The notes under the pieces: generated by a model
Databases searched by the model: none
Seen by the model: only the letters and a program-made list of their open reading frames with translations
Told to the model about the DNA's origin: nothing
Part shown: in pieces, positions 1 through 10,928 of the stretch
Layout of the letters: each line of letters starts with the position of its first letter
Position numbering within the stretch: position 1 is the first letter of the stretch
Translations under genes and position numbers: made by a program
Source: Bugulina stolonifera
Taxonomy: Eukaryota; Bryozoa; Gymnolaemata; Cheilostomatida; Bugulidae
NCBI GenBank assembly: GCA_935421135.1
Contig: OW285196.1
Location: 5,003,001-5,067,000 of the forward strand
DNA: 64,000 nucleotides
Direction: 5' to 3'

Positions 1-108
1 GGTGAGCTTAGCATTGTGATGTAACAAACTGGTCATACTTCATTACTCATTAGATCAATGTCTAGTACCGGAGACCATAATTCTCATTCTTATGTTTACA
101 GATGTGAC

Positions 109-762
109 AGTATGGGATTCAGTGCTCACTACATGTCTTATGGGTTCTTCGATCTTCAGAGGAAGAAGATTATTCTTCTGAAACTGTTGTCGGTAAGTTT
201 CGTTTAAAAATTACCTGCAGTTGCGTGTATCTGAGTACCTAGGCTAGCTGTTTAATATGCTTGTTAGATAACCATGAATTCTAGCAACCCTGTCTCTAGA
301 TGTGTGTATGCAGGTATTCATGCTGCAACCAGATGTGTTGCCACCAATGCCAATCGTTGCACAATTTGCATTGAACTTCGCATGGCTACCCAATGTCTTT
401 ATTTGTGTAGAGAACCCAGACTGGGAACAAGAGTGGAGCCATGGAGAAAGCTGCCTTTATTGATGGAATCTCTGAGCTGAAGGAAGTGATGCCAATTAAA
501 CATGTTGTCACTGACAGGCATCCAGGTATTAATAAATACATGGTGAAGGAGCAGCCAGAGCCCAGAGTACCGCTGTACTTTGATTGCTGGCATGTTGTTA
601 AAGGTAACCACTCTATCTTTATACTTTACACATGGGCGCAACAGTCGTTGTCGTTAGAAGGTTTTGCGTTTTCTGTATGTGCACTCTAAATAAAAAAGAT
701 TGGGTATTTTACTATTTCAGGCATTGAGAAGAAACTTGTGGCAATTTTGCTGGAATACACTT
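109..762 (+). pseudogene. Decayed DDE transposase fragment (THAP/Kolobok-type transposon relative)
   Basis: Three exon-like pieces on the plus strand encode parts of a transposase-like protein. Positions 109-192 read SMGFSAHYMSYGFFDL and stop at a GTAAGT donor. Positions 441-603 read MEKAAFIDGI, then VVTDRHPGINKYM and YFDCWHVVK, and end at a GTAACC donor. From 721, after a TTTCAG acceptor, GIEKKLVAILLEYT follows in the matching phase and then a stop. The order D-S-x-G-x-S-x-x-Y, TDRH and DxWHxxK is, from memory, that of an animal transposase family often fused to THAP fingers. The piece between 278 and 440 changes frame. I read it as a dead fragment lying left of gene A; the family name is an inference. 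Confidence 0.55.
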
Positions 763-780
763 AAAGTAGTCTAGTAATCT

Positions 781-1152
781 TGAGTTGCAGGCTGAGTTGA
801 AATATTTGTGAGGGAGAGTCGCTCCGTGAGTGCGTCATTGAGAAACAAGCATGTGAAACTTTTCTCCAGCAAAGTTGAACGAGTTGTTCGGACTTCAGAG
901 TGAGGCTTCGCTACACCAAACATAGCAGACTCCCTCTCATATAGCCTGTCCTCCAGAGTACAATGTAACAATATAAATTTTTATAAATAGCCTAGTTCAG
1001 TGTAATAGGCATAATCTCCAGACAGCGCCATACAATACGCTAGGTTTGCTTCTGGTAGACTGAAGGCACCTCATAGGGTGTCCGGATGAAGAATGCTAGT
1101 GATACTCTAGGGTCCTCTATGCATTTGTATCTGATAGCAAATACAACACAAC
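781..1152. other. Gene A intron, homologous to 45610-46000
   Basis: No gene is seen. The stretch aligns by eye with the corresponding intron of gene B (shared words around the CGCCATACAAT and GGTAGACTGAAGGCAC segments), which places it inside the duplicated gene block. Gene A must continue to the left of the window. Confidence 0.5.
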
Positions 1153-1398
1153 AAAGTAGACCACTGTGTACTTACTATTACAATTAGGTAAAGTAGACCA
1201 CTGTGTACTTACTGTTACAGCTAGGTAGAGTAGACCACTGAGTACTTACTATTACAGCTAGGTAAATTAGACCACTGGGTACTTACTATCACAGGTAGGT
1301 AGAGCAAACCACCGTGTACTTACTATTACAGGTAGGTAGAGTAGACCACTGTGTACTTACTATTACAGCTAGGTAAAGTAGACCACTGTAGTGAAGGT
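1153..1398. repeat. 37-bp minisatellite made of sushi-exon end plus splice donor (short copy)
   Basis: About six and a half direct units of 37 bp. On the minus strand each unit reads as the last codons of the adjacent sushi exon (QWSTLPSCN), then its GTAAGTAC donor and about ten intron bases. The exon itself (1361-1537) supplies the first unit. The homologous array in gene B (about 46020-47465) is roughly six times longer. Confidence 0.85.
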
Positions 1399-1537
1399 AA
1401 ACACTCTACTGTAGAATCACCAACAATCTCATATCCTGGGAGACAAGTAATCAATACAGAGTCACCAACTCTTCTCCTAGTGTTCACAGAGATGTTAGCT
1501 GTGTTGTTCAGTATAGGTAGGATAGGACAACTCTGAG
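1361..1537 (-). CDS. Sushi (CCP) exon of gene A
   Basis: A 177-nt phase 1-1 exon between a TTTAG acceptor and a GTAAGTAC donor. It shows the CCP cysteine pattern, with SCPILPILNN at the start, VLITCLPGYEIVGDSTVEC in the middle and the final QWSTLPSC. Its 3' end is the founder of the neighbouring minisatellite. The paralogous exon is 47605-47429. Confidence 0.85.
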
Positions 1538-1808
1538 CTAAATAATGAGGTCATATAAAGGTCAAATGTGATTCAGATTACTGTAAATTAGTTTTAACTT
1601 TTTACAAGATGTCAGCCGATGCTTTCTACATGTATGCAATCCTTATGATAGCAGTGAATTATACGTGAATAAGATATCGAAAACTTCCTCTCAAGTCAGA
1701 TCACACCAGGTATATGGTTTACTACACCAAATGTGATTGCAAGTACATGTAGTTACGTGTCATATAGCAGCCACTGTACATATTATGATCAGAGTGTGCA
1801 ATACTTAC

Positions 1809-1831
1809 CCTGGCATAGTGGAGGTACCGAC
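1809..1831 (-). pseudogene. 3' fragment of the sushi exon split by element 1
   Basis: Encodes the end of the CCP module (VPPLCQG) followed by a GTAAGTAT donor. Bases 1826-1831 are the left copy of the target duplication. The uninterrupted paralogous exon is 48061-47888. Confidence 0.9.
1826..1831. repeat. Target-site duplication ACCGAC, left copy (element 1)
   Basis: ACCGAC directly precedes the AGTAGTATAG terminus. The same six bases follow the other terminus at 11389-11394. The empty site in gene B (about 47910) has a single ACCGAC in GGTACCGACCAATAACC. Confidence 0.95.
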
Positions 1832-3041
1832 AGTAGTATAGTCAGTGCACTTCTAGACAGACACGCACTCATTGACCCCTGTTTTCAACCAATCACAAGC
1901 CGGTATTTCCGATTTCAACCAATCACAGAAGAGCACAAAAATTTTGCACACGACCTTGCCAAGGTCACCCCAAAATCCCCCCTTCTGATTGGTCGAAAAA
2001 ACATTTGCACACTTGACCCCGAACCCGGCCACGACCCCTTCCCTTCCTCCTTCCCACCCTCCTCCCCTCCCCCTCCCCCACCTCCCACTCCTCCCTCCTC
2101 CCCGCCACCGCCCTCGTCCCGTCCGCGCCACCGCCGCCGCCGCCACCGCCGCCCTCACCACCGCCGCCGCCGCCGCCACCACCACCGCCCTCACCACCGT
2201 CGCCGCCACCGCCGCCGCCGCCACCACCGCCACCACCACCACCGCCGCCACCACCGCCACCGCCGCCGCCGCCGCCACCACCACCACCACCGCCGCCGCC
2301 GCCGCCATCACCGTCATCACCGCCACCCCTCCTCCGCCGCCGCCCACCCTCCCCACCCCGCAACCCCCACTCACCCGAACGACCAATCGTTTGAGGCGGT
2401 CAAGCCGCGTCCGCCCACGTTGCGTGCGGCGCCGACCGTACACGTGGAGGCGACGCCGGTGCCCCGTATCCACCGGGCCAAGCGACTAGGCAGCGGCCCG
2501 CCGGTTCTCCCGAGCCCTCCACTCGAAAAGCTTGTGATCTAAACGAGCGAATTCGGCTGCGCTTCTTCGCCTATAACTCTCATTAGCGATAAGAAGAAGT
2601 ACTACGGAAGGGATGGTTTATGATGTGCATCGCATTGTTAATAAAGAAATGTGTAAAGTCTTGGCTATAAATACACTGATGGGAAGAAGGGTTGGTTCTA
2701 TGATATACATTGTATTGACAATAAAGAAACGTGTGCATGTGTTAAGTCAGCATATATAATACATTAAATAAACTTTCCGCAATGGTGACAATAGAATGAA
2801 TAAAAGATTGTGTACACGTGTTAAAACACAATTGAAAGAATAAAAGACACATATTTAAAAGAGTATGTCATATCTGTTATTAGCAAGAAAGTCTGTGTAC
2901 ATGTGTTAAGACAGTGTATATTATACATTAGATAAACTTTTCACAATGGTAGCAATAGAATAAATAAAAGGTTGTGTGCATGTGTTAAGTCAGCATTATG
3001 TAATATATTAAATAAACTTCACAATAGTAGCAATAGAATAA
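1832..3041 (+). repeat. Left terminal inverted repeat of element 1
   Basis: Matches the reverse complement of 9716-11388 apart from repeat-number differences. From the end inward it holds four CCAAT or ATTGG boxes (near 1889, 1919, 1988 and 2380), a Pro/Arg-like GC tract of CCG and CCA triplets (about 2040-2370), a unique stretch to about 2620, and about four diverged tandem units of 85-110 bp with inward-facing AATAAA words (2690-3041). Long open frames across the GC tract are low-complexity and not believable genes. Confidence 0.9.
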
Positions 3042-3065
3042 ATAAAAGAGGGGTTTAGGTACTTA

Positions 3066-4521
3066 TTACTCATCTTCATCAGAAGTCGTAGGAGCTATAA
3101 TGTTTACGACTTCGGTCTCAGCATACTCTAATTGATATGCTCCAGCTCCAAACTCTTGACACAGTCTTACCTACAAGATGATTTTAGTTTTTTACTCAGA
3201 CGAATATCACTCAAGGTGGACAAAGCAAGAAATCTATACTTCTTTATGTTGTTGGTCCCTTACCATATCTGCTGATTTGTAGAGGTGAGCTAGTTGTTGA
3301 GGAGTTTCACTTTTGTAGTTACGAACTTCAGAATCAGCTCCCAATCTTAGACATGTATGTAGACATTCGTAGTCTTCATTCTCTATGGCAATGTGAGATG
3401 GGGCATATCCATCTCCCATTCGCTATAATATCAAACAAGAGAATAGAATTAAACTCCCCATCTAACTTATCAATTCGATCTACTCTACTTTTATTCCACT
3501 GTAATGTATTCACTTACCCTCATATCTAAGTCAGCCCGAGTATTTTTTTTTAGTACTTTTAGTGCCTCTCTATGCTTGCTGCTATGCGCTGTTTCAACAA
3601 TGAGGTGGACTACACTCCTTCCATCATGATTGTAGCTCTGTACATTGTCTTGGGGAAGTGATTTGTAAGGAACTCTGAAGTATGGATGCTTTACTTCTGC
3701 TCTGGTCAAACTTGTGGTTAGAGCATGAATAACCTTAGCTCTACCCAGACGTGCAGCAATGTGAAGGGGGGTGTCACCTTCCAAATAAACATTAGCAATA
3801 TAGATAAGTATCGAATTGTTACAAGTTTTGCAATACTATATTTTTTAACAAGCAATGCATGCAAACATTGGTGCTATAAAACACTAACCCCAAGCATCGG
3901 CTATTGCTCCATCCGCTCCCCTTGTGATGATGAGACGAATTAGTGAATCCGAACAATAAGACTGTACAGTTAGGTGAAGTAATGTCTGCCGATTCGCATT
4001 CTTTGTATTCAGTTGTTTGTGACTCCTCGCAACAAATACCGCGAGTGCAATGGCTCTCTCATCTCTATCTCGGGCTGCTTCTAGTACCTCACTACATCAT
4101 TTAGCATGATATTTGTTTTTCACATAGTTGAGAGGTAGTTATATGGGAAATTTGTCTATCATATTTTATTTTGATCATAAAAGACAATACGAAACAAAAA
4201 AAAAAAAAAAAAAAAAAAATAGTTGGAAGTATGTATAACTTACAACTCTTCATCCTTTCCATCTTGCTCCCAAAAGATAGAACGAATTTCTTCTAGTAAC
4301 TGTGTGCTAAGCTTATTACGAATATCGGTTAAAGGATCCCATTTCTGCCAATCTAGAGGTAAGCTTTTTTGGAGAAAGAGCTCAGACACCCCCTCAAATA
4401 AGTCTTTATTCTCATACTTGCTTTGTTCTGTACATCTTTCCACTGTTACCTTCATCAGCTCTTGGTTTATAGGAGTCATTAGCTTGTTGCTATACTCGCT
4501 TGATCCATATCCACTTTCCAT
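3066..4521 (-). CDS. I-kappa-B-like ankyrin-repeat protein carried by element 1
   Basis: Five minus-strand exons (4521-4244, 4091-3889, 3777-3518, 3422-3264, 3170-3066) join in frame at GT-AG sites to give 334 residues. The N terminus contains ESGYGS, which fits the [DE]SGxxS phosphodegron of I-kappa-B proteins. Residues from about 95 form ankyrin repeats: RQTLLHLTVQ with LIRLIITRGADGAIADAWG, then DTPLHIAARLGRAKVIHAL, GRSVVHLIVE, and APSHIAIENEDYECLHTCL. The C terminus is acidic (TTSDEDE). This resembles I-kappa-B/NF-kappa-B ankyrin blocks, whose known role is to hold Rel dimers inactive. A TATA box lies at 4607-4615, about 85 bases before the ATG. Function as a host NF-kappa-B antagonist is inferred. 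A generic ankyrin protein is the alternative. Confidence 0.8.
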
Positions 4522-4606
4522 GCTATTTGTGTGCTAACCTTCTTTAATTTCTATTAAGAACAGACTGGAGCTAGAAAGAGTTAACTAAACTACTGTTTCC
4601 ACCTCT

Positions 4607-4615
4607 CTTTATATA
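4607..4615 (-). promoter_or_regulatory. TATA box for the ankyrin gene
   Basis: The minus strand reads TATATAAAG, about 90 bases upstream of the ATG at 4521 and about 50 bases from the edge of the repeat array. An ATTGG/CCAAT box lies between them at 4643-4647. Element 2 has the same arrangement. Confidence 0.6.
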
Positions 4616-4662
4616 GTGAATAAAAAGATACAAATAAAGCTGATTGGCTAACAGCATATACA

Positions 4663-5667
4663 TTGGAGTGCATTGGAAACACATCAGAGTGCATCGAATC
4701 ACATCGGGAAAGATCGAAAACACATAGGGAAACATCGAAACACATCGGGAAAGGTCGAAAACACATCGGGAGAGGTCGAAAACACATCGGGACACATCGA
4801 ATCACATCGGGGGAGGTCGAAAACACATCGGGACACATCGAATCACATCGGGGGAGGTCGAAAACACATCGGGACACATCGAATCACATCGGGGGAGGTC
4901 GAAAACACATCGAATCACATCGGGGGAGGTCGAAAACACATCGGAGGAGGTCGAAAACACATCGAATCACATCGGGGGAGGCCGAAAACACATCGAATCA
5001 CATCGGGGGAGGTCGAAAACACATCGAATCACATCGGGGGAGGTCGAAAACACATCGAATCACATCGGGGGAGGTCGAAAACACATCGAATCACATCGGG
5101 GGAGGTCGAAAACACATCGGGGGAGGTCGAAAACACATCGGGACACATCGAATCACATCGGGGGAGGTCGAAAACACATTGAATCACATCGGGGGAGGTC
5201 GAAAACACATCGAATCACATCGGGGGAGGTCGAAAACACATCGAATCACATCGGGGGAGGTCGAAAACACATCGGGACACATCGAATCACATCGGGGGAG
5301 GTCAAAAACACATCGGGTTACATCGGGGAAGGTCAAAAACACATCGAGACACATCGAATCACATCGGGGGAGGTCGAAAACACATCGGGGGAGGTAAAAA
5401 ACACATCGGGTTACATCGGGTTACATCGGGTTACATCGGGTCACATCGGGGAAGGTCGAAAACACATCGGGACACATCGAATCACATCGGGGGAGGTCGA
5501 AAACACATCGAGACACATCGAATCACATCGGGGGAGGTCGAAAACACATCGGGGGAGGTCGAAAACACATCGGGTTACATCGGGTTACATCGGGTTACAT
5601 CGGGTTACATCGGGTTACATCGGGTTACATCGGGTTACATCGGGTTACATCGAATCACATCGGGATG
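4663..5667. repeat. Central 31-bp direct repeat array of element 1
   Basis: About 1 kb of head-to-tail repeats. The main unit is 31 bp and contains CACATCGAATCACATCGGG followed by GGAGGTCGAAAA; shorter GGTTACATCGG units fill the right end. The core word CACATCGGG also forms the array of element 2. The repeats read open in all plus frames only because they lack stops. The array lies exactly between two divergent TATA boxes, which suggests a shared operator/enhancer or replication-protein binding region rather than coding sequence. Confidence 0.85.
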
Positions 5668-5718
5668 CAATAAATCAGACTAAAAAAAGGCAAATCACTT
5701 CTGATTGGACAGAGATTT

Positions 5719-5728
5719 CCATAAAAGC
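5719..5728 (+). promoter_or_regulatory. TATA-like box for the plus-strand gene of element 1
   Basis: CCATAAAAGC lies about 50 bases right of the array, with ATTGG just upstream at 5704-5708. It is followed by an untranslated leader to the ATG at 5836. Confidence 0.5.
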
Positions 5729-5835
5729 AAGCGTGAGAGAGGATTTTTATCATTACCACTCAACCACCTAGTAAAGACTTGCAACTCTGTGGATATTTAC
5801 TAATTCCTCTGAATAAACATCACTCAACAATTAAT

Positions 5836-8800
5836 ATGGTGAGTAAACTTATTTTAATATGTATTTTAGTATGAATTTACTCATTTGAGTTAACATTGGG
5901 ACTAATTCTATTTTAGTAGTGATATAATACTCCCTTGGTATGACTAGAGCTTAGAAACTTTGTAAGCTTATGTATTAAACTGTTTTGATTCTCAACATGA
6001 GAGCAAGTATGTAGAGATCTGATCTGTCTATACTACAATTTGTGTGACCGGAGCTTAGAAGCTTTATATGTGGTGAGATTTTTTTCAATATGAGTAGTTA
6101 TACCACTAGTAGTGTAATAAGTATCAAAACAGTTTATTACCACTTGTACTGGCTATACTAGTACATCCTAGCTATTTTAATATGTATTTTAATATGAACT
6201 TACTCATTTGAGTTAACATTGGGGCTAATTATATTTTAGTAGTGGTATAATTCTCCTTTGGTATGTCCAGGGCTTAGAAACTTTGTAAGCTTATATATTA
6301 AACTGTTTTGATTCTCAACATGAAAGCATGTGTGTAGAGATCTGCTCTGTCTATACTACAATTAGTGTGACCATAGCTTAGAAACTTTATAAGTGGTGAG
6401 ATTTATTTTCAATATGAGTAGTTATACCACTAGTAGGGTAATAAGTATCAAAACAGTTTATTACCACTTGTACTGACTATACTTGTACATCCTAGCAAAG
6501 AAGTATATTATCAAGTGTAGCCTATACTCTACATCCAAGACTATACTGTACTAAAGTGGCCTATCACAATACTTGGGGTGGACTTGCTGCTAAAAAGATT
6601 AACTGGATAATTCTAATGAATAGGTCTGCACTAAAGTGATTTATTACACTACTTGGGATGAACTTGTTGCTAAAAAGATTAACTGAATAATTCTAATAAA
6701 TAGGTCTACACCAAAGTGATTTATTACACTACTTAGGATGAACTTGAAGCTAAAAAGACTAACTGATTAATTCTAATAAATAGATCTGCACTAACACAAG
6801 AGTAATTTATCTCTCTGTTTGGGAGGAGCTTACCATCAGAAAGACTCAATTGGTTGAAAAACACATAAAAAGTAAGGGGTGGTATTTTTGGTTTTTTTTC
6901 TGTCTTATACTGATTATTCACTTCAAAATTAATTCTTGCTAACACATGTTCTGTTTATCTGTTCTTGTTTCTATTCCCCAGTGACTATGGTGAGTTGGTG
7001 GTTTTATCCACACAGTTAAGGCTTTAGTATATATTATTACTTGTTATTTAACTTGCCTATGCTATTCATTCTAAAAGTAGTTGTTATCAGTATTCTTATT
7101 CTCTTGCTCAATAACTATAGGGATTAGTATTTTTGTATACTTGACTTGTACACTACCACTATGCTCATGTTTCCTATATATTTTTATTCATTCTTATTTT
7201 CTTTGTTTAGTAACTATGTTGCATTAGTAGTTCCGTTTACTTGACTTATGCTTTGGTATATGTTTATTACTCTACATATACTTACAGGCTTCTACATCTA
7301 AATATCAAAGAAAGAAATATATAAGAAAAATTAAAACATCAAAAAAAGGTACGAAGTATATGATTACGTACGACTCGGAAGACAGAAGACGAATCTCGAG
7401 GAAAAGAATCCCATCTCCAGAAATGGTTAGTCTATTATCTTATTTGTTCACACATGCATTACACCTTCAATCCACTATGGTGTTGGGTTTCTAAGATGTC
7501 AAAGGAGATTACTGACATTTCTGCAGAAGTACATGTTAGTTACACATAATGATGATGTACTTTTTTATACTATAAGCCTCTTACCATGTCTAGAATGTCA
7601 AAAGAGACTACTTCCTTTTTAAAACCAGATGTTAATTAGTCATAGTATGATTTTCTCTAATTCTATAAGTCTCTTACCATGTCTAAGATGTTAAAGATTA
7701 GTGATATTTTTATTATAAGTATTGCACTTTCTTTCTTATGTATTATTTTTATCAATAAGACACTTTTTTTTTTTTTTTTTTCTTTTCTTATGTGAAAAAA
7801 TATAACATAAATTACAACTGGTTTTCTTATGTTGATGATGTATTTCTCTTTATGTGAGTAAATAGACAGGCTTTAGTAGACTTGCTTAGTACTTAGAGTG
7901 CCAGTTTTTTCATCAAATTCTTCAAAAAACCATATATTACAAATAGCTATGTTAATGTAGTTTGTTAATTAGTCACTGCACATTTTATTTACATTATAGA
8001 ATGAAAAAGAAACAGAACTAGGGGAAGAAGAGATTGCTTTATTTGAACAATGTGGGGGAGTAGATGGCTTCGAGATAGGTAAGAATGATTTAGTATCTAT
8101 TTGTAGATTTAGAATCTTTTTTTTTTTTTTTTCTGATTTACAAGTAAGTCATATGTTCTCTCTCACTTATTCTTGTTATTTTCTTTCTTTTTTAGGACTC
8201 AGAGCAAAGTCGATATGTAAGGGGGGTCTAAGATTCTATGTCTTTGTTAGTGATGAGACAAAAAGAAGACTGGAGATGTCACTAACAAAGCCATTTGAAT
8301 CGGATGACCCCTGTTTTTTATGCAATAAGAATGTTGGGCACCGACGAGGTGTCCACATTCAACAGCATTTTTTGCTCCGAATCTGTTTTTGCTATCACAT
8401 AACAGTAGATGATGAGGGGATGAATAGACACTACAACTTTCCATCTAATCATCATATTGATGGAAAGCCCTGTCACCGACACATCTCATTCAACACACGC
8501 TTTCTAACAGATATCTATTCACTAAAAAAGACCATATCCTTTTTGCAAAGGGTCACTGGTCACTCTCCACCTTCCAAAATACTCATCCCCGCATACACTC
8601 CAACAACTGTTGGTGGGGTAGTATACCCTCCCTTCTTTAAGGGGATGTCTACTACTCCATTCTCTTTAAAGTCTGGGGTGTGCTCTTCACAATTTCCTCT
8701 CCCTTCTCACCGTCATTTTGATTCAGATGCTTCTTCCATCAGTAACTCTCTTACTAATGGAGACATTTCCATCTCTACTTCTTCTCTTACAACTACTACT

Positions 8801-9556
8801 ATTACTACTACTCCTTCTACTACTTCTTTTCCTCCACTCTTTTCTTCACATTCACCCTCTCATTCTCCTGAAAGATCTGTAAAGTCTGGGGTGTGCTCTT
8901 CACAATTTCCTCTCCCTTCTCACCATCATTTTGATTCAGATGCTTCTTCCATCAGTAACTCTCTTACTAATGGAGACATTACCACCTCTACTTCTTCTCT
9001 TACAACTACTACTATTACTACTACCATTACTACCACTCCTTCTACTGCTTCTTTTCCCCCACTCTTTTCTTCACATTCACCCTCTCATTCTCCTGAAAGA
9101 TTTGATGATACAGTTACCACTGTTTCGATACCTACTTCTACTCCCACCTCTTCACCTGCTCCACTCTTTTTCTTAGATTCACCCTCTTTTTCTCTTGGAA
9201 GGTCTAATAATACAATTACTAGTCTTTCAATACCTACTTTTATTACTACTTCTACTACTACCACTTCTTCCTTTTCTTTAGCTTCACCCTCTCTTTCTTT
9301 TGGAAGAGAGCTACTTAGCTCGCAATCTCCTTCTTGTTCGTCTGAACTCAATCTTAATACCCCCACCACTATTACCCCCATAGAAGAGGAGACTGTCAGT
9401 GAACTAGTTGATCGAAGCAGACTCCCCCCATCTTTTTTCTCTGGAGCAGTTGAGTATTACCGCTCTGCCATTTTTCATCTCAAGAAGAATGGGTATCACA
9501 GAGAGGTAATAGCACAAGCTGAAGCTTACCTTCGAGTCAGTGAAGAAAAGCTCTAA
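5836..9556 (+). CDS. Zinc-binding, Ser/Thr/Pro-rich protein of element 1
   Basis: The start codon lies at the very end of the first exon (ATG at 5836-5838 before GTGAGT). A second ATG-ending exon (6982-6989) offers an alternative. Coding exons 7288-7425, 8000-8078 and 8196-9556 then join in frame to give about 526 residues. The N terminus is basic (KYQRKKYIRKIKTSKK). Residues about 113-166 hold Cys113, Cys116, His127, His131, Cys137, Cys139, His152 and Cys166 in the pattern C-x2-C-x10-H-x3-H-x5-C-x-C-x12-H, containing HIQQHF. About 230 residues of Ser/Thr/Pro-rich repeats follow, then a helical C terminus. I do not recognise a named family. The same module occurs in the LTR retrotransposon ORF at 18270-19691. 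A nucleic-acid-binding role is an inference. Confidence 0.75.
5857..6981. repeat. First intron of the zinc-protein gene: tandem duplications
   Basis: A tandem duplication of about 320 bp (about 5857-6175 and 6176-6495) is followed by three diverged units of about 80 bp (6570-6790) containing CTAAAAAGATTAACTG. No coding sequence is seen. Confidence 0.7.
6982..6989 (+). other. Eight-base micro-exon ending in ATG (alternative start)
   Basis: CCCCAG, then TGACTATG, then GTGAGT. Like the exon ending at 5838, it places ATG directly before a donor, so either leader gives the same initiator before the GCTTCTACA exon at 7288. Confidence 0.45.
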
Positions 9557-9715
9557 TCATCTTTTCTTTTTTCTCCCACTCTCTTTCTCCCACTCTCTCT
9601 CTCTGTAGTGTCTCATTCCCTCTGCATTTACTTTTATGTGATATCAAATCAGTGAGGATTTTTTTAAATTATTTTTTAAATTATTATATAATGGTATTCT
9701 AACACTTATACACAT

Positions 9716-10896
9716 CCTTTTATACATTCTATTGCTACTTTTGTAAAAAGTTTGTTTAATGTATTATATGTGCTGACTTAACACATGCACACAGCTGTCT
9801 CTTGCTATAATAGCTATGACATACTCCTTTACATATGTGTCTTTTATTCTTTCAATTGTGTTTAAATCATATTATAATGATATTTCAACATGTGTACACA
9901 ATCTCTATTTATTCTATTGCTACTATTGTGAAAAGTTTATTTAATGTATTATATATGCTGCCCTTAACACATGTACACAGTCTTTTCTTGCTAACAATAG
10001 CTATGACATACTCCTTTACATATGTAGCTTTTTTTATTCATTCTATTGCTAGTGTTGTAAAAAGTGTATTTAATGTATTACATAATGCTGACTTAACACA
10101 TACACTCAATCTTTTATTTATTCTATTGCTACTATTGTAAAAAGTTTATTTAATATATTACATAATGCTGACTTAACACATGCACACAACCTTTTATTTA
10201 TTCTATTGCTACTATTGTGAAAATTTTATCTAATGTATAATATACACTGTCTTAACACATGCACACAGACTTCCTTGCTAATAACAGATATGACATACTC
10301 TTTTAAATATGTGTCTTTTATTCTTTCAATTGTGTTTTAACACGTGTACACAATCTTTTATTCATTCTATTGTCACCATTGTGAAAAGTTTATTTAATGC
10401 ATTATATATATATATGCTGACTTAACACATGCACACGGTTCTTTGTTGTCAATACAATGTATATTATAGAAACAACCCTTCTTCCCATCAGTATATTTAT
10501 AGCCGAGACTTTACACATTTCTTTATTAACAATGCAATGCACATCATAAACCAAGCCTTCCGTAGTACTTCTTCTTATCGCTGAAACCAAGCCTTCCGTA
10601 GTACTTCTTCTTATCGCTAATGAGAGTTATAGGCGAAGAAGCGCAGCCGAATTCGCTCGTTTAGATCACAAGCTTTTCGAGTGGAGGGCTCGGGAGAAGC
10701 GGCGGGCCGCTGCCTAGTCGCTTGGCCCGGTGGATACGGGGCACCGGCGTCGCCTCCACGTGTACGGTCGGCGCCGCACGCAACGTGGGCGGACGCGGCT
10801 TGACCGCCTCAAACGATTGGTCGTTCGGGTGAGTGGGGGTTGCGGGGTGGGGAGGGTGGGCGGCGGCGGAGGAGGGGTGGCGGTGATGACGGTGAT

Positions 10897-10928
<32 letters not shown>

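Noticed and set aside
1853..2542. Long open frames across the GC-rich TIR (Arg/His-, Ala/Thr- or Gly-rich)
   Set aside because: They come from CCG/CCA triplet repeats, are open in several frames on both strands, and are mirrored at 10714-11397. Composition, not coding, explains them.
4663..5667. CRISPR-like array
   Set aside because: Repeats are contiguous, with no unique spacers and no cas genes, in a eukaryotic transposon.
8931..9381. Leu-rich plus-strand and Glu-rich minus-strand proteins within the zinc-protein gene
   Set aside because: Shadows of the Ser/Thr-rich coding repeats in other frames.
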